From assembly GCA_026075535.2 (NCBI GenBank), contig AP026538.1:3906001-3970000 (forward strand): a stretch of 64,000 bases of DNA, written 5' to 3'. Of the stretch, positions 44,815-55,533 are shown in pieces. How positions within the stretch are numbered: the stretch's first letter is position 1; the number at the start of each line of letters is the position of its first letter. The notes under the pieces were generated by a model, which saw only the letters and a list, made by a program, of their open reading frames with translations, was not told the DNA's origin and searched no databases. This DNA is from Tricholoma matsutake (lineage: Eukaryota > Basidiomycota > Agaricomycetes > Agaricales > Tricholomataceae). The position numbers and the translations under genes were made by a program.

Positions 44815-45056
44815 GTCAATTACTGAATAACAAAGCATATCTAATGAGAAAAATAGTACTAGTACTATTTTCCTTCCCTTCTGCCTCAATTACAAGGTTT
44901 GATCTATAAATGGAAAAATGCCAGTTAATGATCAAATCCATCAGTCTGGCAGATGTGGTGAAATTGGCCAAGTCTACTGTGCTATACTTTTCATTAGCAG
45001 AGAGCTACAAGAGATGAACTGCTAGTGACACTAGATGTGCAAGTAGCAAACAATGG
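44815..45056. other. Flank of the gag-only LTR element
   Basis: AT-rich sequence. No feature recognised. Confidence 0.5.
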
Positions 45057-45297
45057 TGTAACCATGGCAGCAGAGCCCACAGTGCAGTCCAGAGCAGAGT
45101 CCAGAGCCAGAGCCCAGCAACTTCCTTAGTGATCACGTGATCTAATAGACAGAGATGTGCATGTGCAGATAGAGAATCAATCTTTTGCTTGTCCATGTCC
45201 GCATTGCCTCATGTCTAGTAGTACATGAGCCATCCTTGGCTGCATCCGTCTAGTAGTAGATGCATCCACATTCGGGAGGTCAGACTAGCTGCCTCCA
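45057..45297 (+). repeat. Left LTR of the gag-only element
   Basis: It contains two TAGTAGTA(G)..TGCATCCGTCTAG-type units. It matches 53,466-53,711 with mostly transitions and a 3-bp TAG repeat difference. Confidence 0.8.
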
Positions 45298-45337
45298 TCT
45301 GGTGACAACAGTGCAATTCGACTCTGTGCATTCTGTC

Positions 45338-47022
45338 ATGGCCCCATACCATTGAGCTTACAACTTCACCAGCAAACCTGGAGCTGCCAAAAACCCAGCT
45401 GACTGGCTAGCTGCTCTTGAGACCAACATTTACCAGTCCACGACCAATTCAGAGAAGGTCGGTCTTTTTTCCAGCAAGCTTTACCAGGGCTCTTCTGCAA
45501 AGAAATGGTTCAATGAGCTCCCAGACAAAAGTTGCAGACAATGGCACATTGTTAAACAGGAATTTAAGTTGAGGTGGTGTAACAAGGTGGATGCTTCAGA
45601 CACTCATAGCCTCTCCCTGATATCTTCTCCTGCACTCATCGCACTGCTTTCCACTGATATTACATCTGTTCCACCCATTACTCGTGCTCTGTCAGGACCA
45701 GCCATCACATTCTCGGCTACAACATCTACTACAGATGACAGCTTACTCGTGACCATGCATACTACTGAGAATGCATCAACAAGCAAAACTACTACTATGG
45801 GCATAACAGCAGGTACACCAACACAGGTCATGATGTGCATAACCTACAGCAAGGAAGAAATTCAGGACCTTCTTAAGATGGCTTGGCTTGAAGGATATGA
45901 AGAGGGACACATAGCAGGAATGGAAGAGATCGAAGGACAGAGGTATCGGGAGGGATTTGAGGAAGGTAGAGATAGGAAAAGCAGAGGCAGAGAAGTTGAG
46001 GAGCGAGGAAACGGCCATCTGCATTGACCTGAGTACACAGACCTCCACCACCTCTGCTACCACTGTCGACATCCATACACAAATGGCACCCTATGATGAA
46101 ACCCCCAACCCTCCATCGCCACCACTATCTGCCACATCACAGCCAACAACAGTGGCAACTGCTGCTGCAACCACCTGCAAAACGACGAATAGAGCTCCGT
46201 CTAGCAACCAGACGACTGCTAACACCCAGGGGATCCATAACGAGTCTGTAAACAACATACACAGGCTGACTATGGCCCAGAAAATGGAACCATGCAAGGC
46301 TGTGCAGACGCATTCATCTGAACATGTTGTACACTCGATGGAACCACCCCACTGGCCTCAGCATCCTCAACAATGGTCCAGGAAGTCATTTACACCACCC
46401 AGTATTACCCAGTTCGCTCCCCAGACCCCCGTTGAACAGCTCAAACCATGCCATGCCCACGCCACATCATCATCGATGATGGCCGAACCTTCTGCTCTGC
46501 CCCACTTGGGACCATGGGTTACAGCTCAGAAATGATGAAACACACTACCAGAACCTTCAGAGCACCCCCAGACCCTGCCCCAATGACTCTGCTCGCCCCA
46601 GAACCCCTGCAAATGAGCTGTTTTGCCCCTGCTCCTGTGGTACACCCCGCCCATGTCACCAATGGTGCCACCTGAGATTGGCCCTAAACCAGCAGTTTTG
46701 CCACCACCTGCACATTTCAACTGGGCGGAAGACGTGGAATCCCTCCCTATTCCCCCACCTGCTGCACTCACATCCCCACAAGATCTTTCTGGTCTTTGTT
46801 CAAACCTCCCGGGCCCATTTTGATCCTTATGCAGGCATGTTCGACGATACAACACTGTTCGACGATGAACCCCACCAAATATTTTTTCAGCATCTCGAAT
46901 GTTTTTTCTACCAGCTCTTCCATCTTTCATCCAGCCTCAAGCCTTCATCACCCATCATCACCCATCTGGTATTGGCCCTGGAAAACCCATCATCACTGTT
47001 CCTCTCAGAACTACCCCAGCAC
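45338..47022 (+). pseudogene. Gag-like protein of the non-autonomous element (5' part)
   Basis: An ATG at 45,338 opens a frame with TGA at 45,353, then runs open to 46,027. A capsid-like stretch (KNPADWLAALETNIYQSTTN, LFSSKLYQGSSAKKWFNELP, WHIVKQEFKLRWC) is followed by a Thr/Ser-rich linker and a charged helical part with repeating G-E units (WLEGYEEGHIAGMEEIEGQR, YREGFEEGRD). After a frame change a Pro/Thr-rich region follows (to about 46,680). An acidic segment (NWAEDVESLPIPPP, FDDTTLFDDEPHQIFF) then reaches the B1 insertion. The last 30 codons continue after B1 at 53,239-53,335 (LNLDWDQDPRLVNLSQALHA). No enzyme domain is present. Confidence 0.7.
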
Positions 47023-47422
47023 TGTTAGGGCAACACCCACTATCTGCTAGCTAAGACCATGCGGGTTCTCTCTACAAGAAGGGGGCGGGATCCGCGCTCG
47101 TGATGGGGGAATTGATGGTTTTGATGCGAGGGGTTATTAATAGGTGAGTTTGTTGAGATAGGCCTTTCACACCGAAAACATAGGTGGAATACCTAAGAGA
47201 ACACAACTAGGGTCCCCTAGGCATATATTTAGGGTTTATATACTATGTTACACATATTGTACATTGTTGTTACCGATGCACTCGTACATGCGTGTACATT
47301 TCGATGTGTGCAAAATAAAATTCTCATGCTATCAAAGTGTAGCATCATTTGGCGTCATGTAGCATAATTCGACATAATAAATAAAATGAAATTTTATTAG
47401 GTAATGGGGTGGTTTCCTAACA
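47023..47422 (-). repeat. 3' LTR of B1 (400 bp)
   Basis: On the plus strand it runs TGTTAGGGCAACACCC to GGTTTCCTAACA. The polypurine tract (AAAAGGGGGGTAA in sense orientation) is directly right, at 47,423-47,436. Confidence 0.93.
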
Positions 47423-47433
47423 TTACCCCCCTT

Positions 47434-50400
47434 TTATGCCTCGACTTCCAGGTGAGAAAATATTATGTTTGTCCCCTCTGTGAAATTTTGGTAAGGCCGG
47501 AATTTCAGCCCCTCATACACCATTCTCGCAATGCGACGCGGAGCATTCAGATTACGTTTAAAGAATTGGGCGATTGCGTTACGCACTCGCTTACAATTCT
47601 CTTTGGGTTCCCACGAATTATTTTCATCGGTATAGTTTTTCCACTTTATTAAGAACTCCAATTTGTTCCGTCGAAGATGTGAGTCTAGAATTTCTTCAAC
47701 TATGTATTCTGGAGCACCTTCTACTATTATCAGAGGTTGCAGAGTAGTTTGTTGGCCAGGAATAGTGGGCAGGCGGTAAGGGCGTAGGTGGGATACATTA
47801 ATCTCGGGATCAATCTTGAATGATCGGGGTAATTTTAGCACTACCGCATTAGGCGAGATTACTTTAGAGATCGCATATGGGCCAACTTGTTTTTCCATAA
47901 GTTTCCTCGAAGGTCATGGAATATTCAGGTCCTTGGTACTTAGCCATACCAAGTCACCAACTTTGTACTCTGGAGCACGTGCTCGGGTACGATCCGCATG
48001 TCACATCATGTCATCACGTGCTTTCTTCAATGCTGCCTCTGCTTCCTCTTGTACCTTTTGCATCTTAGATACAAAGTCTTCTACTGACTGTACTTTGACT
48101 TCCCTTCTGGGTTCTACTCCCATGCGAGGATAATATCCATAATTTGCAAAAAAGGGTGACATACGAGTAGCTGAATGGAATTTGTTATTGTGGGAAAATT
48201 CGGCAATTGCCAACCATTTGGGCCAGTTGGTTTGTCGGTAGTTGACAAACATACGTAGGTACTGCTCCAACTCCTGATTCATTCTCTCTGTCTGCCCATC
48301 AGTCTGTGGGTGATATGCCATAGATAATTTAGTTTGAATTCCCAATATGTTGTTTAGTTCTCGCATAAACGCGGAAGCAAATTGTGGTCCGCAATCGGAG
48401 ATAACAGTATCGGGTAACCCATGTAACCGCCATACCTGATTTAGATAGAGGCGCGCCAAGCCCAATGATGAGGTTTCTGTAGTAGTAGGAATAATATGGA
48501 CCTCCTTTGTAAAGCGGTCGCATACTACGAATATTGCATCATACCCTTGAGCCTCGGGTAATCCGGTAATAAAATCTACAGATATATCTTGCCACAGCAC
48601 TTTAGGTATAGGGTTCAGCATTAATTTTCCTGCAGGTTTCTCTGGAAATTTTTTCTCCCTCATGCACGTATCACATCCATCCACATACCCCAACACATAC
48701 TTTGAAATTACAGGCCACCAATAATTTCTCATTACTAATTCCAACGTCTTCCATCTTCCTGGGTGTCTGGCAATCGGCATATTGTGATGTAACTGGACGA
48801 TCTCCCTTCACAAATCCTGATCCTTTGGTACATACACTTTTCCTCGAAACAACACCAACCCTTGTTCCTCAGCCCATTCATCTCCTTTGATATTACCTTT
48901 CTTCTCTCCCTTCAGAGCTTTCACAGCTTCCACTACTTCATCGTCCATTTCCGAACATTGTCTAATTTTAGACAACATTTCCGTTTCTGAGCTATCTATT
49001 AATAGATGCCCTTGATGCATAGCGCAAATGCGAAAGTATTCGGGTTTGAGTAAGGTAACATTTTTATTGTCCTCCTCCACCCCCCTTTTATGATCAATAC
49101 GTCTGGATAATGCATCTGCTTTCCTCATTAAGCTTCCCACTTTGTGGACCAAGTGAAAGTTGAAACGCGATAGGAATAGTGCCCAACATGCTTGCTGGCA
49201 ATTAAGCTTTTTAGCAGACATGAAGTATTGCAGATTTTGATGATCCGTCCAGATCTCAATCTCATGCGTACATCCCTCCAAATAATGCCTCCACACCTCC
49301 AATGCTCATATTATCCCCAACATCTCTTTGTCATGCACATCATAATTCCTCTCCACATCATTCAACCCTTTTGACAAGTATGCACAAGGATGCCATTTGT
49401 CATCTTCGCACAGCATTGATAATACCGCTCCAGTAGCAAAATCGGATGCATCGGATTCCACTCGCAAAGGGTGTGTGAAATCTACTGGGGCTAATATTGG
49501 TCCCTCCACAAACTTCCTCTTCAACTCCTCAAATGCTGTCTGCTGCTGCTCTCCCCACCTCCATACTACTCCCTTTCGCATAAGGTTATGTAAGGGTGCA
49601 GCAATTTTAGAAAAATTGTGCACAAAGCAATGATAATAATTTGCGAGTCCCAAGAAGGCTTGAACCTCCTTGACATGGGTGGGTGCAGGCCAATCTGTGA
49701 TCGCCTGTACCTTGATCAGATCCATTTTGATCCTGTCAGGGCTGATCAATAATCCTAGGAACTCAATCTCGCTTGCCCCAAACACACACTTCTCTGGTTT
49801 CAAAAATAGATCATTCTCCGCCAACCTCCGTAACACCTCCTGTACTATCACCTCATGATTTTCTTCATCCTCTGTGAATATCAGAATGTTGTCAATAAAT
49901 ATTATTACCACGCCTTTGTCTATTACATCCTTGAAAATGTCGTTCATCATATTTTGAAAGGTTGGGGGACTATTAGTCATCCCAAAAAACATGACAAGTG
50001 GCTCGAAGGATCCTCGATGCGTGGCAAATGCTGCCTTCTACTCATCTCCTTTCTTTATTTGTACATTGTTGTATCCCCATTGTAAATCCAATTTTGTAAA
50101 GACCTTGGCTTTTCCCACCTTGTCAATTATTTCTGAGATCAACGGCAGGGGGTACACGTTCTTCACTGTCCACTCATTCAAATACCTATAATCTGTACAC
50201 ATCCTCTTCCTTTGGTCTTTCTTTGGCACAAAGAATATTGGTGATGTCTGCGGTGATTTCGAAGGTTGTATGTATCCTTTGCGCAATTGCTCCTTCAGGA
50301 ACGCATCCACTTCTTCTTGTTCCATCAGAGATAATGGATATACCTTCGACTTCTTCAGCACAAACCCTGGCTTCATCTCAATTGCATGATCCCATGGCTT

Positions 50401-51252
50401 CCACACCGGCATTCGCTCAGACTCCTTCTTCTGGAACACTGACAGATGTTTATGATACACTTTTGGCACCCATTCCTGCACTGGCTTCTCCACCTTCACG
50501 ATATTCTTGTCCCATGACTGTCCTCCACAAATTGTTCTAAAGGTTTGCTTCTGCTCTTCTTTCTCGATCATGATCAGAACTTCCCCATTTGGCATTTCCT
50601 CATCCCCCACTTCCTCCATTGTAACAGAATACTTTCTCGGATGTTCTTTCTCTTTCTTTTTCCTTTTTTCCTTCTTCATCTTCCTCCCATACACATTACA
50701 TTCCTTAGGACAATGAGTCATTTGTACTTTCCCAGTTTTCCAATCAATTTCGGGATTATGCTTCTGTAACCACAGACATCCTATTATTAGATTGGTTTTC
50801 CCAAGATTGCACACTTCGAATATGGCTCGCTCCTGATGCTCCTGATACTTTAGTACCATAGTCACCTCCTCCTTGATAGTTCCTCCACGATTGACTGTTC
50901 CATCAATATTGTACACCATTATAGGTTGCGCCAGCTTGCATGTGTTAATACCATTCCTGGTAATTAAGGATCGATTAATAAATAATCCTGTAGCACCACT
51001 ATCAAGCAATGCTTCCACATCAATAGCTGCATGTGTGTCCACTGTCTTCAATCCCACAGTCAAGGTGATTTCTGGTTCTATTCGCGCAGAGCGAATAAAG
51101 AATTTAGGGGTTTTCGGAAATAGTGCTCAGCAATTTTCTTGGTCACGTGATTTGTAACAGTTGTACTCCTCCTCAATTTCCTTTTCTGATTTACTCTGGG
51201 TTTCCTCGGATACTAATACATTGTAACGATTCTGGGTCACCAATGGGGAAAC
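47434..51252 (-). pseudogene. Pol of B1: PR-RT-RNaseH-IN-chromodomain
   Basis: All parts are in one frame. Stops are TGA at 51,127, 49,306, 48,808, 48,001 and 47,914, and one TAG at 50,038 where TGG (Trp of DEWKAAF) is expected. The protease motif LLDSGATGLFI is at about 51,010. RT has WKPWDHAIEMKPG, SPIFFVPKKDQRKRMCTDYR, VMFFGMTNSPPTFQ and FIDNILIF (FxDN in place of YxDD). RNase H has VESDASDFATGAVL and [10 protein letters not shown]. The integrase has CDTCMREKKF, SVDFITGLPEAQGYDA, SDCGPQFAS (normally SDRGPQF; CGT to TGT) and MAYHPQTDGQTERMNQ. The chromodomain (about 47,540-47,720) has EEILDSHLRRNKLEFLIKW. It copies and integrates the element, and the chromodomain targets insertion to marked chromatin in this clade. 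Probably inactive now. Confidence 0.93.
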
Positions 51253-51254
51253 CT

Positions 51255-52352
51255 TCACTGGGACTCTTCCGCAAAATTCTTCTGCTTGCCTTCCACTGGC
51301 TTCACTTCCTCGATTGTAGCTTCCCTAATATTTCTTTTCTGCCTACAATTCCTAGAAATGTGTCCTAACTGCCCACAGTTAAAACATTTAAGTGGGGCTC
51401 GTCTCCCTGCTTGATCAACCTCCATTGCCTCTGCTGGTGCTGCTGACTCCGTAACTATAGGTGTCACTGCCATGGCCGGTGGCTGTGCCCTTGGAGCTTG
51501 CACCTGAGGCACCTTTCCTTTCTTGGACTTTCCTCCAGATGACTTTCCAAATTTACTACTTCCGTACATCAACTTTGACTCTGCCTGTTCCTGCCGATAT
51601 TGCCGGTCAAGGCGCATTGCCCAATTATACCACTCGTCCAACTTCTCTGGCATAGAAGGTAGTCGGTAGATAGACTTGAATAAAGAGGGATTTAATCCTG
51701 CTTTCAAAAACTCTACCAATGCAGCTTCTCCCATGTCCGTTTGCGAAGCTTCTGCTTTGAACTGCAAAATAAATTCATCCGCCGTTAGGGAACCTTGGCG
51801 CATGGTTTTTAATTTAGCATTGGCTGTCGCCTTTGGATTAGGGTCTCCAAACTGTGCCTCCAATCTCTCCAGAAATTCCTTGAAGGTTGCAAATGGTTTA
51901 TTTCCCGCGGCAATTTGATTAATAGCCTCGTTTCTCCAGAACTGTGCTTTCCCCCCCTGAATGTATGAGAGAGCAAACATAATCCTAGACTCAGCTGTAT
52001 GAAACTCTGGCTTCCTCCCATGGATGTACAATACTATAGAGCTGATGAAGGATTTTGTATTCTCCATGGTACCATCAAAGATTTGCGGGGGCGCATACTT
52101 AGGTAAGCGCACTTTTCCATTTCTGGATTTCTCCACCGTCTCATCCTCCTGCGATATCCACTCCACCATCTCCTCCATCTCATCATCTCTTTCTCCTATC
52201 GTCTCTGGCTGTACTTCCGCTTGTCTGGGCTGTGATGCTGCCAATACTGACACTAATTGTGACATTTGTGCTGTGAGCGCATCAATTTTCACCTCTAGTG
52301 CAGGTATGGGAACAGGATTAGGACTGGGATTAGAAGTTGAAGGTTCGGACAT
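51255..52352 (-). CDS. Gag of B1, intact 365 residues
   Basis: The frame starts at ATG 52,352 (MSEPSTSNPSPNPVPIPALE) and has a short coiled-coil-like stretch (VKIDALTAQMSQLVSVLAAS). The capsid domain follows (PQIFDGTMENTKSFISSIVL, FWRNEAINQIAAGNKPFATF, LERLEAQFGDPNP, YNWAMRLDRQYRQEQ). Then come a basic Ser/Gly/Lys linker and one canonical CCHC knuckle, CFNCGQLGHISRNC. It ends 3 bp before the pol region, which is in another frame, so pol expression would need a frameshift or a spliced/bicistronic arrangement. It forms the virus-like particle in the cytoplasm. Being intact among decayed copies suggests B1 is the youngest chromovirus here. Confidence 0.92.
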   Translation of the reverse strand: MSEPSTSNPSPNPVPIPALEVKIDALTAQMSQLVSVLAASQPRQAEVQPETIGERDDEMEEMVEWISQEDETVEKSRNGKVRLPKYAPPQIFDGTMENTKSFISSIVLYIHGRKPEFHTAESRIMFALSYIQGGKAQFWRNEAINQIAAGNKPFATFKEFLERLEAQFGDPNPKATANAKLKTMRQGSLTADEFILQFKAEASQTDMGEAALVEFLKAGLNPSLFKSIYRLPSMPEKLDEWYNWAMRLDRQYRQEQAESKLMYGSSKFGKSSGGKSKKGKVPQVQAPRAQPPAMAVTPIVTESAAPAEAMEVDQAGRRAPLKCFNCGQLGHISRNCRQKRNIREATIEEVKPVEGKQKNFAEESQ

Positions 52353-52825
52353 AATTGTAGAATCTGTGATGAATCACTTCTTCGACAAATTCAAAAATTT
52401 TTCTTCAAGACCTCTCCAAACGTCTACAGGTCACGTGATAAGGTTCGTCGAGGTTCGTCAATGGTTCGTCGTTTGTCGGGCGCCTATTTTGACACTTTGG
52501 ATCAATAACCCTTCCAACAGTGCCTGATCTCGGAGATATCACTGAATTCGGCTTGTAACTAAAATAGTCGTCCGAATAGAGTAATGTAAATCGTAACTAA
52601 ACCAGATCTGATCAGTTGTCTGGTTGCAGCTGTCCTAATGATGAGCACTGCCTCTCGATCACTGGTGGTCACAATGTAAGGCGAGGCCTGGCGTCGGCTT
52701 ACAAAAGAAAAGGTAGATTACATATATACAAGTACTTCTGGCTCGTGCCAAAAGGATGAGTAATCGGATGTGGCGTGGTGAAACAATGACATATGCGCAA
52801 GTAAGAGAAGGCACACTGATATGGG

Positions 52826-52837
52826 TAGTTGTGTTCT
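52826..52837 (-). other. Self-priming primer-binding site of B1
   Basis: Sense-strand AGAACACAACTA lies 2 nt after the 5' LTR. It is the exact complement of TAGTTGTGTTCT in the LTR (plus-strand 53,015-53,026), about 35 bp after the TATATAA box, so the RNA 5' end could pair with it. It has the same layout as element A with an unrelated sequence. Confidence 0.72.
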
Positions 52838-52839
52838 TC

Positions 52840-53238
52840 TGTTAGGGCGACACCCACTATCTGCTAGCTAAGACCATGCGGGTTCTCTCTACAAGAAGGG
52901 GGCGGGATCCGCGCTCGTGATGGGGGAATTGATGGTTTTGATGCGAGGGGTTATTAATAGGTGAGTTTGTTGAGATAGGCCTTTCACACCGAAAACATAG
53001 GTGGAATACCTAAGAGAACACAACTAGGGTCCCCTAGGCATATATTTAGGGTTTATATACTATGTTACATATATTGTACATTGTTGTTACTGATGCACTC
53101 GTACATGCGCGTACATTTTGATGCGTGCAAAATAAAATTCTCATGCTATCAAAGTGTAGCGTCATTTGGCATCATGTAGCGTAATTCAACATAATAAATA
53201 AAATGAAATTTTATTAGGTAATGGGGTGGTTTCCTACA
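52840..53238 (-). repeat. 5' LTR of B1 (399 bp)
   Basis: It is a nearly identical copy of 47,023-47,422. It ends CCTACA where the other ends CCTAACA. The 486-bp leader between it and gag (52,353-52,839) contains no gene. Confidence 0.93.
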
Positions 53239-53335
53239 AGCACCAGCTCCTGTACTGAACCTTGACTGGGATCAAGACCCCCGTCTCGTCAACTTGAGTC
53301 AGGCCCTCCATGCTTTAAAATGGACCCCACCATGA
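53239..53335 (+). pseudogene. Gag-like protein of the non-autonomous element (3' end)
   Basis: It continues the reading frame cut by B1: APVLNLDWDQDPRLVNLSQA, LHALKWTPP, TGA at 53,333. The conserved-looking acidic end suggests a real C-terminus. Confidence 0.65.
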
Positions 53336-53465
53336 TGAGCCTTTTTCATTTTATTTTATTTCTACTGCATATATCATTACTAGATTTTTAGACATCATTT
53401 TCTTTGTTTCCTTTTGTTTAGAGTTTAGAGGCAACGAGGGCATTGCCATTGTGGAGAGGGGCACA

Positions 53466-53711
53466 TGTAACCATGGCAGCAGAGCCCACAGTGCAGTCCA
53501 TAGCAGAATCCAGAGCCGGAGCCCGGCAACTCCCTCAGTGATCATGTGATCTAGTAGACAGAGATGTGCATGTGCAGATAGAGAATCAATCTTTTGCTTG
53601 TCTGCGTCCGCATCGCCTCGTGTCTAGTAGTAGTAGACATGAGCCATCCTTGGCTGCATCCGTCTAGTAGTAGATGCATCCGCATTTAGAAGGTCAGACT
53701 AGCCACCTCCA
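53466..53711 (+). repeat. Right LTR of the gag-only element
   Basis: It matches the left LTR at 45,057-45,297. The purine-rich tract at 53,448-53,465 comes just before it. Confidence 0.8.
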
Positions 53712-54043
53712 ACAGTATTATTTCAACACCTATAGATCCCTGAATGCATACTACCATCTGCGATCAGATATTCAAACAAAGAGTTAACCACCTAATGATT
53801 GCGGTCATCTTTAAGTATATAAACCATCATTGCGCATGCTTGCTCTTACCAAAATCATGTTAGTAAAGGCTGACTCTAAAGTCCATCCAAATATATGCAA
53901 AATTTGAGAGTTTACTGTACCAACACATTCAATTTGTCAGTCACAGGTCACAGGCCTTTGTGTCAAAACAAAAGGTCATGGAAGTCACAGTCACAATGGA
54001 CAAACTTGGGAGAGCCAAAAGCATCTAAAAAAGGCAATTTGGA
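53712..54043. other. Unassigned spacer
   Basis: AT-rich. It carries the left TSD of Y6 (54,036-54,043). No gene seen. Confidence 0.5.
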
Positions 54044-55423
54044 GTCCTAGTGTTTCGAGGTCCAGTTGGGTTGCAGTCTTTTGCAGTCTTTTTAAAATTT
54101 AAACTGCCTCCTACTACCTCAAACAATGAGATAAAATCATGAAAATATTTGAGCAGATAGATCTGGCCAAAGACCAGGGGGTCATCCCCAGTGAAAAGTC
54201 AGTTGAGCTGGATCAAGCCGAAATGAGCAAAAACGAGCCCCCTGTAAATTATTCCAAATGGCTTGACCTTGCTCAAAATCTCGGACAAAAATCAAGCCAG
54301 ATCAAGCCATTTCAGTGATACAAAAGTAGGTATTCGATTGGGCTCAATTTTATACTACATTGGTGCTGCTACTACTACCGCTACCCTCACCACTACCCCT
54401 GCACTACCCTCGCGTGCTGCTGCCCCTACCCCCTTCCCATAACATGTTGCCACCGCATGCCACCACCGCTCCTTCCGCTTTCCCTGCTGTTGATGCCTCC
54501 CCTGCCACTGTCCTTGCTTCCCCTGTTGCTGCTGCTTCCCCCGAGACTGAAAGACTTGGAGTCAGCCCCAAACTCCTGTGATATTACAGTTCAGTAGCAT
54601 TATTAGAACAAGAATTAGCCACATACCTTTTCAATTAATTCGGGGTGGCAGTAATTATGGTGGCGCTCATGGTTGGGATAGAAGAGTGATATAGGTTGAA
54701 GCTATAGATATTAAGTTAGTATGCATGCGGCGCAGCATTGAGCAAAGTCGGCAAAGCACGCACAATTACAGATATGACCTGAAATCATGCTAAGGAAAAA
54801 AATGAGCATTGCAGGTTGGGATAATTATTAATAGCGCATATAGTCAGGTTTAACTTACCTAGTTACAATTGGGCTGCCGATTGGTGCATGACTGTACGAC
54901 TTGTGTCGCTACGCACTTCGACTTCCATATTGACACCTCCATCCGAGTATCAAGATCTTCAGAACAAGGGACGTGTGCAGGCGTACGTGTGGGAAGGGGA
55001 TGTGTTGTTGTGACAGTCAGGAGAAAGTTGGGGGAAAAGTCTCAGTCATGGGGATGCAAGCTTAAGTAATTGAATATCACATGCTTCAAGAAGACTTGTC
55101 GTCAAAGTTATGTTCAATACACAGCAAGTTGGTCAACCAGTTTGAACAAAGTAGTTGATTTTTGGTTGATCAACAATATTTTGCACTCGATTTGGCTCGA
55201 TTGCTTCTATTTGGCTTGAATCAGCTCAATCCGGCTCAACCGACTTTTCACTGGGGGTCATCTCTGGAACATAAGGATTCTGGTCAGTGATTGTCAATAT
55301 AATCACAAAATTTAATCATGGATAGAGAAGTGAAAATAATGGGGTCCTCTCTTTGATGAAATGATTTCATTCAGTCATTGCTGAGATACAGCAAAACAGC
55401 AAAAGACCAGACCTTGAAACACT
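54044..55423. mobile_element. MITE Y6 (family of Y1), 8-bp TSD AATTTGGA, invaded by Y7
   Basis: The left end CCTAGTGTTTCGAGGTCC and right end AGTGTTTCAAGGTCTGG (inverse) are flanked by AATTTGGA at 54,036-54,043 and 55,424-55,431. Without Y7 it is about 310 bp and matches Y1 in reverse, including GGCAGTTTAAATTTTAAAAA and GTAGTAGGAGGC landmarks. Confidence 0.87.
54186..55253. mobile_element. TIR element Y7 nested in Y6, 8-bp TSD GGGGTCAT
   Basis: The inverted ends CAGTGAAAAGTCAGTTGAGC and CAGTGAAAAGTCGGTTGAGC are flanked by GGGGTCAT at 54,178-54,185 and 55,254-55,261. The target is intact in Y1. The inside has a TGCTGCTGCTACC-rich segment (54,360-54,560) and TTGGCTTGA / TCAAGCCA repeats. It is a third hAT-like family. 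No transposase. Confidence 0.85.
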
Positions 55424-55431
55424 AATTTGGA

Positions 55432-55533
55432 TGCATTTCTGGCCGAATTTTTGCCCAGGTCACAGAAATTTTCGTGACCTGACGAAAATAACTTTTCGTC
55501 AGGTCGGTCACAGGTCACACCCCCTGACGAATT
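55432..55533. other. Short inverted motifs before the retroposed sequence
   Basis: TTTTCGTGACCTGACGAAAA and TTTTCGTCAGGTCGGTCAC form overlapping palindromes. The left TSD CCCCTGACGAATT is at 55,521-55,533. Confidence 0.5.

Larger units (their letters stand above)
47023..53238 (-). mobile_element. Chromovirus copy B1, full length, 5-bp TSD AGCAC
   Basis: Both LTRs (47,023-47,422 and 52,840-53,238), leader, gag, pol and chromodomain are present. AGCAC flanks it at 47,018-47,022 and 53,239-53,243. It is the best-preserved retroelement in the window: gag is one intact frame, and pol has six stops and no frameshift. Its LTRs are very similar to each other. The right LTR has lost one A in its terminal CCTAACA. 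Confidence 0.96.
45057..53711 (+). mobile_element. Non-autonomous gag-only LTR retrotransposon, split by B1
   Basis: Direct repeats 45,057-45,297 (241 bp) and 53,466-53,711 (246 bp) both start TGTAACCATGGCAGCAGAGC and end CCTCCA. The left copy is followed by TCTGGTGACAACAG, a possible primer site. The right copy is preceded by a purine-rich GTGGAGAGGGGCACA. Between them, without B1, are only about 1.95 kb with one gag-like gene and no pol, so it must rely on enzymes of another element. No clear target duplication is visible (AATGG against ACAGT). Confidence 0.75.

Noticed and set aside
45057..53716. A 5-bp target duplication for the gag-only element
   Set aside because: The flanks (AATGG against ACAGT) do not match even allowing CpG changes, so no TSD is claimed.
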